A DNA stretch of 64,000 nucleotides from Gigaspora rosea (lineage: Eukaryota; Glomeromycota; Glomeromycetes; Diversisporales; Gigasporaceae), in contig QKWP01000062.1 of NCBI GenBank assembly GCA_003550325.1, positions 138,380 to 202,379 of the forward strand. Reading direction: 5' to 3'. Position numbers and translations under genes: made by a program. Every line of letters starts with the position of its first letter. The stretch's first letter is position 1. The notes beneath the pieces were generated by a model, which did not search any database, had not been told where the DNA came from, and worked only from the letters and a program-made list of their open reading frames with translations. Of the stretch, positions 57,157-64,000 are shown piece after piece.

Positions 57157-57580
57157 AGTTTACTAATACGATATCTAAAGTTCTAATTAGAAGCAAGGAA
57201 CAACAAACTTATAAATACGCGTTTTTGTTACACAGATCTTGGAATCCATATTTACTAGGGTCCTACAGGGGACTGGACTTTTTAAGGACCAATCAGAAAC
57301 TAGTCCAAATAGTCACATGGCATGAACCGATGTCGTTTTTGACATCTCAAATGGAATTTTCATAGCATGAATCAAAATGATGCTTTTATATCGCTGAAAT
57401 TTAAACTTCATTGGGCGATTAATATTTTATTTGTATTATTGTATATTCCCAATTGATGAAGCAAGACAAAATTAGTTAATAATATAAATGCGAAAGTACA
57501 AAATTACCGTTATATGTATTGTATATTATCTTGTATTTTCATGTGTTACGATGTAAACATGTTTGGCAAATGATTGGTAA

Positions 57581-58282
57581 GGGACATTAATGATCATCAC
57601 TATTTCGGATTTTCTAATGGCAATTCATTTATTAGATAACGATATGTTAGATATAGATAAATAATTAATGATTATTAAATTTACATATATATAAATTAAA
57701 GTAGTTGATGATAAAATTTATTAATATGAATTAAATAGTTAACAATAAAATTTATGTATAATATATATTATATAATATGAATTAAATAGTTAATAATTAT
57801 GAATATTAATATTTATTTTTATTTTTTAAAAAATATAATTTATTATTTGATATTTTTTTAGTATATTTTTAGCTATACATTTTTATAATCATTATTTACT
57901 TCAATAGTATATTATTAAATCACTTAATTATAAATCAGGGCACATTTATGATTATCAAAATCGATATAAATTTTACCAAGATAACTTATATTTATTGGCA
58001 TAACTAATTAACCAAATAAGCATGCAATTTTTTTTAAATTGAAATGTATATATATATAAATAACAAATCTCAAAATTTAAAAATTAATCATTGTCTAAAA
58101 ATTTTATAAAAATATTGAAAAAATGGCTTTATTTCATTATAGAGCTAGTCGAGAGCTTCGATTTAAAAAATATTGCATACTATTTGGTTAATTAGTTATG
58201 TCAATTAATGTAAATTCGTTTTATTAATATAATACTGTATATATATCGACGCCCATAAAAATCCGCTGATCATTAATGTCCC
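57581..58282. mobile_element. Element with GGGACATTAATGATCA ends, at the palindrome centre
   Basis: The left GGGACATTAATGATCA is exactly mirrored at 58,267-58,282. Just outside, GGCAAATGATTGG (57,564) and CCAATCATTTGCC (58,312) form a second inverted pair. The interior is very AT-rich without a frame. It occupies most of the unpaired centre of the giant inverted duplication. TSD not clear. Confidence 0.65.
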
Positions 58283-59468
58283 TGACTATGTTTGATTTTA
58301 ATAGGCGTGTAGCCAATCATTTGCCAAATCATATCCGCCGATTCGATTTTTAGGGGTCTTTTTTCGATAAATGGTTACATGGACTTTTGCCATTAAATGA
58401 CGTGAAGAATAACAAACGAAACATTCAATAAAAAAAGCTTTTTAGCCTTTATATGAGATAGACAAGCAATAAATACTAAAAAAACAACTACACTAAGCCG
58501 TAAAAGAAAGCACTATCACTAGTTGTTGAAGTGCTCAGGTATTTTCAGGTAGTGAACGATTGGCTTGTCATTTGAACGATCGGTTGTATAATGGGTAAGG
58601 GCGAATCCGGAAGTAATTTTACAGGAAAACAGCCTTTTTAACCTGCTTTTAGCTAATAATAAAACATGTAGATATTGCAATATTCTACACTTAATTATGG
58701 CTTCAAAGTAAATTTAAAAGACCGTTTTTGTAAAAACTCACCTTGTAATAAATTTTAACGACAAATAATTTTCAATCATGATTGGCTAATTTTGGGGTCA
58801 AACCAAATCGGCCGATATGTTTAAATAAAGTTTACATCGTAACACATGAAAAAATACAAGAAATAATTTATGAGTTTGCCGCATAATATACAATACATAC
58901 AATACATATAACGGTAATTTTGTACTTTCGCATTTATATTATTAACTAATTTTGTCTTGCTTCATCAATCGGGAATATACAATAATACAAATAAAATATT
59001 AATCGCCCAACGAAGTTTAAATTTCAGCGATATAAAAACATCATTTTTGATTCATGCTATGAAAATTCGTCAAAAACGACATCGGTTCATGCCATGTGAC
59101 TATTTGGACTAGTTTCTGATTGGTCCCTAAAAAGTCAATCAAGATCTGTGTGTAACAAAAACGCGTATTTATAACATCTTTATAAGTTTGTTGTTCCTTG
59201 CTTCTAATTAGAACTTTAAACTAAAAATTATTTTCTTTATAACGTATTAGTAAACTATGGCTGGATACTTTGATGAAACATCTCATGAAGATTGGTCTCT
59301 TGACGAGTGGTATGCCATTAATATTTCATGTAATAAGAAAAAGCTTTTGGATAGCATGAAAAGGCTATTCAGAACGTGAATAATTCACCTATATCTGAGG
59401 CTACCAAACTAAAGGCTAATTCTATGCAAGCAAAACTAGAGGAAAGTATTAACTTTCATTTGTGTTGG

Positions 59469-59628
59469 CTATAGCACATTACGGGACTGTTAGTTGTCTG
59501 GGTGTTGAACTGTTAGTTCGCTATAGTTCAATAGTTAAACCTTTTGTAGTTCAAGAGTAAACCTTCTATGCTGTAGCACATTACAGGACTGTTAGTCGTC
59601 TGGGTGTTGAACTGTTAGTTCGCTACAG
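59469..59628. repeat. 58-bp units, right arm, first pair
   Basis: Units at 59,469-59,526 (ends CTATAGC/GCTATAG) and 59,571-59,628 (ends CTGTAGC/GCTACAG). Compensating changes keep the inverted ends matched within each unit. Confidence 0.8.
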
Positions 59629-59652
59629 CCTTTTATATAGAAAATAATCTCT

Positions 59653-60331
59653 NNNNNNNNNNNNNNNNNNNNNNNNNNNNNNNNNNNNNNNNNNNNNNNN
59701 NNNNNNNNNNNNNNNNNNNNNNNNNNNNNNNNNNNNNNNNNNNNNNNNNNNNNNNNNNNNNNNNNNNNNNNNNNNNNNNNNNNNNNNNNNNNNNNNNNNN
59801 NNNNNNNNNNNNNNNNNNNNNNNNNNNNNNNNNNNNNNNNNNNNNNNNNNNNNNNNNNNNNNNNNNNNNNNNNNNNNNNNNNNNNNNNNNNNNNNNNNNN
59901 NNNNNNNNNNNNNNNNNNNNNNNNNNNNNNNNNNNNNNNNNNNNNNNNNNNNNNNNNNNNNNNNNNNNNNNNNNNNNNNNNNNNNNNNNNNNNNNNNNNN
60001 NNNNNNNNNNNNNNNNNNNNNNNNNNNNNNNNNNNNNNNNNNNNNNNNNNNNNNNNNNNNNNNNNNNNNNNNNNNNNNNNNNNNNNNNNNNNNNNNNNNN
60101 NNNNNNNNNNNNNNNNNNNNNNNNNNNNNNNNNNNNNNNNNNNNNNNNNNNNNNNNNNNNNNNNNNNNNNNNNNNNNNNNNNNNNNNNNNNNNNNNNNNN
60201 NNNNNNNNNNNNNNNNNNNNNNNNNNNNNNNNNNNNNNNNNNNNNNNNNNNNNNNNNNNNNNNNNNNNNNNNNNNNNNNNNNNNNNNNNNNNNNNNNNNN
60301 NNNNNNNNNNNNNNNNNNNNNNNNNNNNNNN
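59653..60331. other. Assembly gap, 679 Ns
   Basis: Run of N. The 81 bp before it (59,572-59,652) and after it (60,332-60,412) are the same sequence, so the gap may represent a collapsed or mis-joined repeat. Confidence 0.95.
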
Positions 60332-60389
60332 TGTAGCACATTACAGGACTGTTAGTCGTCTGGGTGTTGAACTGTTAGTTCGCTACAGC
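60332..60389. repeat. 58-bp unit after the gap
   Basis: Same sequence as 59,572-59,628, cut by the gap at its first base. Confidence 0.75.
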
Positions 60390-60782
60390 CTTTTATATAG
60401 AAAATAATCTCTTGTATTGGTTTAACTAACTTTTGATTTATTCAAAATTCTGTAGTCCTGGAAATCGACTAAAAATAAGAGCAATATTTGCAAGTTTTGA
60501 GGGGAATAAAAGAGAAAGAGACTATTCGACTGGCACAGAGAAAAAGTCACGAAACTGTACAGCTTGCAGAAATAAAGGTACCCTTTTTATTAATTATTTA
60601 CAATTTTTTGATGTAGTCAAAAAATTTGCAAGAGCATACCAAATACATCTCACTACTGTTGATCGTAAACAAAAAGAAAGTACACCAAATAAAGATGAGG
60701 AATCGATACCAGCAGAAGTCGAATATTTTTAATCTATTACTTATTTGTGATTTTACTAATATACCTGCAGAACTTTTTTATA

Positions 60783-61552
60783 ATGAACTTTAAGAGACAT
60801 GCATGCTCTGATAGTGAAAATGAAACTGAAAAAGTTGATGATGATTCGGGACTAGAAGAAATTATTAATTTTAAAGATTTTTCTTTGTGGATTAACACAT
60901 GTAATGGGAAGAGATGGTGCTTGAATAACGGTGAAAATCTATGCAAGTAAAACTAGAGGAAAGTATTAACTTTCATTTGTGTTGGGCTATAGCACATTAT
61001 GGGACTGTTAGTCGTCTGGGTGTTGAACTGTTAGTTCGCTATAGTTCAATAGTTAAACCTTTTGAAGTTCAAGAGTAAACCTTCTATGCTGTAGCACATT
61101 ACAGGACTGTTAGTCGTCTGGGTGTTGAACTGTTAGTTCGCTACAGCCTTTTATATAGAAAATAATCTCTCGTATTATAAAGAATAGGTTTAACTTTTGA
61201 TTTACTCAAAAATTTTGTAGTCCTGGAAATTGGCTAAAAGTAAGAGCAATTATTTTAAATATTTGCAAGATTTGAGATAAATAAAAGAGAAAGAATCTAT
61301 TCGACTGGCACAGATAAAAAGTGATGAAACTGTAAAGCTTACGGAAATAAAGGTACCCTTTTATTAATTATTTACAATTTTTTGAAATCTGCTAATTCTT
61401 ATTTTCTGATATAGTCAAAAAATTTGCAAGAGCATATCGTTATAGTAGCGAATTTTCATAAGAACATTGCTAATGATCTCACTACTGTTGATCGTAAACG
61501 AAAAGAAAGTACACCAAATAAAGATGAGGAACTGACACCAGCTGAAGTCTGA
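60783..61552 (+). pseudogene. Small gene copy R2 with a different first exon
   Basis: Opens with an acidic frame MNFKRHACSDSENETEKVDD running to 60,950, unlike the first exon of copies L and R1. It then joins the common module (ATGCAAGTAAAACTAGAGGA, two 58-bp units). The middle exon carries stops; the last exon reads LTTVDRKRKESTPNKDEE and ends EELTPAEV at 61,552. It lies directly behind R1 and is probably a partial tandem duplicate. Function unknown. Confidence 0.5.
60987..61146. repeat. 58-bp units, right arm, second pair
   Basis: Units at 60,987-61,044 and 61,089-61,146, with the same 102-bp spacing as the first pair, showing the pair was duplicated together with the module. Confidence 0.8.
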
Positions 61553-61907
61553 TTTTACGCCAAAAGAATCTATATCTGATATCTAATGAAATCAAGACTA
61601 TGTACTTGCGAAAATAATTATTTCAAGTATGTTATATTAAAGAGCTTACTATAGAAACAAATAATTTTTTTGGCTATAATAAAATCCAAAAACTAAGTAT
61701 TAATACAGTGTAAACATATTTGTTCTTGACTACGTTTTGATTTGAAATTTAATTCAATATTAAATAGTCGTTCTTATTGATTACAAAAATATAAACTATT
61801 TAAAACTAATATCTGAAAAAAAAAATGGATGCGAATATTAGAAAAAAAATTTATATTATATGTTTTACAAAGAGGAATACGTGGTAATTTGTTATTTGGG
61901 TAATATA

Positions 61908-62077
61908 CACAGTGGTTCTCGATATAATGGACCATCGATATAACGGATATTGCTTAATACGGTCAAATTATGACTTACTATAATATCTAATATATTGAGA
62001 GTTTGATATTATGGAGTTTTAATACAACGGATCAAAGGGCTAGAACCATTGCCTCCGTTATATCGAGAGCCACTGTG
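61908..62077. mobile_element. TA-flanked MITE, CACAGTGGTTCTCG ends, right arm
   Basis: TA at 61,906-61,907 and 62,078-62,079. The ends CACAGTGGTTCTCGATATAA and, reversed, CACAGTGGCTCTCGATATAA. 170 bp. Internally it matches 55,976-56,169 in the same orientation on the + strand although the arms around it are inverted. Confidence 0.85.
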
Positions 62078-62300
62078 TAGGTAGATATTCTGCGTTGATC
62101 CCGATTTCTTAATCGATGTGTTGTTTTTTTTGAATCTTTGCCGATTAAAAAATAACTTGATTTTTAACAGTTAATGCAATATTATATTACGATAATATAT
62201 CTTTGAGATAATGATAATTAAGGAAGGTTTAATATTAACTATGAATCTTGGAGACACAATTTTCTAACAAGCACTTTAGTCAATCAGTCGGAATAGATCT

Positions 62301-62672
62301 GATGACCCGGGTCAACTGGTCATATAGAGGCTTACAAATTTTAATAATATTTATCGAGATTATGCATTTAAATAAGCCATTGGAAAACATTTTATAATCT
62401 AGGTCTGAAATAAGTTATTCGAGTTATGATATTTACTATTTAATTTCACTTATAGAACTTAGTGGTATAAAAAACATTAAGATCTAAAATAAGTTAGTTA
62501 TTCGCAAACATTTTTCATAATAATCCACGAATATAAAGGATGTTTATTAATCTAAGTATTGAAAATAAGTTTCATAAATATTGACTGTTTAATTCACCAT
62601 ATTTGCATTTTTTTTTTTGAGTCCCGTATTAAAATACAGTAGTCACTTCGACTTCATTACATTTCATAGAGC
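62301..62672. other. AT-rich intergenic DNA
   Basis: No gene or clear repeat structure seen, apart from loosely repeated AAATAAGTTATTCG-like words (62,410-62,580) that also occur near 63,600-63,700. Confidence 0.4.
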
Positions 62673-63486
62673 TAGGGATGTTACGGTCCGGCAAGGACCG
62701 CGGTCTGGACCAGTCTTTTGGACCGGTCCAAGCGGTCCACGGTCCATAAATTGGGACCAGTCCAGATCGGTCCGTCCGTAATATATATTTTATGCATTAC
62801 TTTAAATACATAACTATGCGGTTGAGGCTAAATCAAACTTGTTCTAAAATAATATTGCAAGCACATTCTTCAGTCGAAATCGATTTATGTGTTTTACATT
62901 ACCCCCCCCCATAGTAAAAAAAAATTTTGATAAATATACATAGGCTACGGAACACTTCGGAAAATTTATATAGTCACGGAAAAATTCGGGAAAATTTTTT
63001 TTTTTTTGAAAAAAAAAATTTTAAAAATTTACTATGTGAACCCCCCCCTCCCCCCCTCCTGGAGGGGAGAGGGGGGTAATTTAAACCACATAATCAACTT
63101 AGTCTGGCCTTACTGGAATTGGTTTTCGTGTATAACTTTAATTGCTAAAAACTGAATTAAGGTTAAAAATTTACTGGTTCCTGACAACTCAAACAGGATA
63201 ATTTCTATATCCGTTTCTATCTTTTTATTACAAATAATTATACTTTTACATTTTTATTTATATAAAAAAAACATTATACTGTATAATAATATAGTTCATT
63301 CAATTCGTGTGTTTCGATAGTCAAAATTCTCCAATCCTATTGGCTGCAGGTAGTCCGGTCCTTGGACCGGACTAAAATAGGACCAGTCCATGGACCGGTT
63401 TATGAAATTTGGTCCGGTTTGTGGTCCGCTGCTCGGACCCGGTCTTTTGAACCGAGACCAGACCAGGACGGACCGTAACATCCCTA
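62673..63486. mobile_element. hAT-like element with perfect 8-bp TSD and GGACC repeats
   Basis: CATAGAGC flanks both sides (62,665-62,672 and 63,487-63,494). The ends TAGGGATGTTACGGTCCG and its exact reverse. Both subterminal zones are packed with GGACC/GGTCC, often as GGACCGGTCC, typical of hAT transposase binding repeats. The centre has a C-run/G-run palindrome (63,042-63,077). 814 bp, no transposase. Perfect TSD and TIRs point to recent insertion. Confidence 0.9.
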
Positions 63487-63494
63487 CATAGAGC

Positions 63495-64000
63495 TCAATT
63501 AATTACTCACCGTATTTCCCTTTTAAAGATAAATAAATTTCATAAAATATGACGAGCCCAAAGATTGTCGATACAAATAAATCAAAATTCGATAATCTAA
63601 GGATTTAAAAATAATCTATTCATGAATATTGCTTTTAATTTCAATCGGTAAGCATTCATTAACCTAAACGTTTAAAATAAGCTATTCATAAGATATACTA
63701 TTTAATCACGTTAATGTTGTAAATATAAAGAATTTTTATTAATTGAAGTTAATTCATGACTATTTAAATATGTATTTATTTGCATCCGGTTAGTTGGGAG
63801 CATAAAAAATATTTGCATTTACATATATTAACACGACTAAATACCCTGGTTAATTATATACAACACACATGTTTGATTTAAATAACCGATTAAGAAGTTG
63901 TTACCAACTAAATTACAATATCTCTAGTTAATATAAAATTTTAAATGACCTAATAGGTCATTTCACCTTTTGAAATGACCAACATCTGGTCATTATTCAT
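63495..64000. other. AT-rich intergenic DNA to window end
   Basis: No gene seen. The last 60 bp repeat ATGACC/GGTCAT words in both orientations (AATGACCTAATAGGTCATTT), possibly the start of another element cut by the window. Confidence 0.4.

Larger units (their letters stand above)
59257..60732 (+). pseudogene. Small spliced gene copy R1, broken and gapped
   Basis: Starts MAGYFDETSHEDWSLDEWYA. A one-base difference near 59,365 relative to copy L shifts the frame. The exon matching 56,662-56,775 has several stops (60,440-60,575). The last exon reads LTTVDRKQKESTPNKDEE and ends at 60,732, with about 60 bp missing before it. The intron contains three 58-bp units and the 679-N gap. Confidence 0.6.
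55770..62300. repeat. Giant inverted duplication
   Basis: Left arm 55,770-57,558 and right arm 58,830-62,300 are reverse complements over their shared parts, from AGATCTATTCCGACTGATTG at the left border to its mirror at the right border, and inward to CATGTGTTACGATGTAAAC. The right arm is longer because it carries two tandem copies of the gene-like module and an N gap. The divergence between arms (point changes, small indels) shows it is not a recent assembly mirror. Confidence 0.88.

Noticed and set aside
63041-63077. C-run/G-run block as a G-quadruplex regulator
   Set aside because: It is the palindromic centre of a non-coding hAT-like element with no gene nearby; nothing supports a regulatory role.

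Overview
The window looks like nuclear DNA of an arbuscular mycorrhizal fungus (Glomeromycotina, Rhizophagus/Glomus-like). It is strongly AT-rich, full of short non-autonomous transposons, and carries one very large, intron-rich gene of the RNF213/mysterin family, a family that also occurs in these fungi. The species cannot be named from this window alone. I see no rRNA gene, no intact tRNA gene, no bacterial-type operon, and no recognisable LTR, LINE or viral protein.

Layout. From 1 to about 38,000 there is no convincing host gene. The region is layered repeats. Many have end repeats and target-site duplications (TSDs) readable base by base: MITEs with GG-ends and 9-10 bp TSDs (Mutator-like), TTAA TSDs (piggyBac-like), TA TSDs (Tc1/mariner/pogo-like), TAA TSDs (Harbinger-like) and 8 bp TSDs (hAT-like). 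There are also tRNA-derived SINEs with 13-14 bp TSDs, a 170-nt poly(A) retroposon with 15 bp TSDs, and several foldback arrays. Three nests (16-18.8 kb, 21.6-25.5 kb, 26.8-29.3 kb) let insertion order be read directly.

From 38,979 to 54,580 on the + strand lies a single gene of about 16 exons. It encodes a roughly 4,700-residue RNF213-like protein: acidic N-terminus, CBM20-like glucan-binding domain, helical arm, AAA+ core with two complete Walker A/B sets, helical shell without a visible RING, an RZ-type zinc finger, a C-terminal domain and a basic tail. Apart from the first junction, I checked the splice sites for GT-AG and phase; three small exons (88, 55 and 44 nt) are needed to keep the frame.

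From 55,770 to 62,300 there is a giant inverted duplication (arms 1.8 and 3.5 kb). It carries three broken copies of a small spliced gene, many copies of a 58-bp unit with inverted ends, and a mariner-like MITE that is flipped in one arm relative to the other. After it comes a hAT-like element (62,673-63,486) with a perfect 8-bp TSD. Gaps (one N at 26,304; N runs at 28,093-28,200 and 59,653-60,331) sit in repeats, and two of them are flanked by exact duplicated sequence, so local assembly there should not be trusted.
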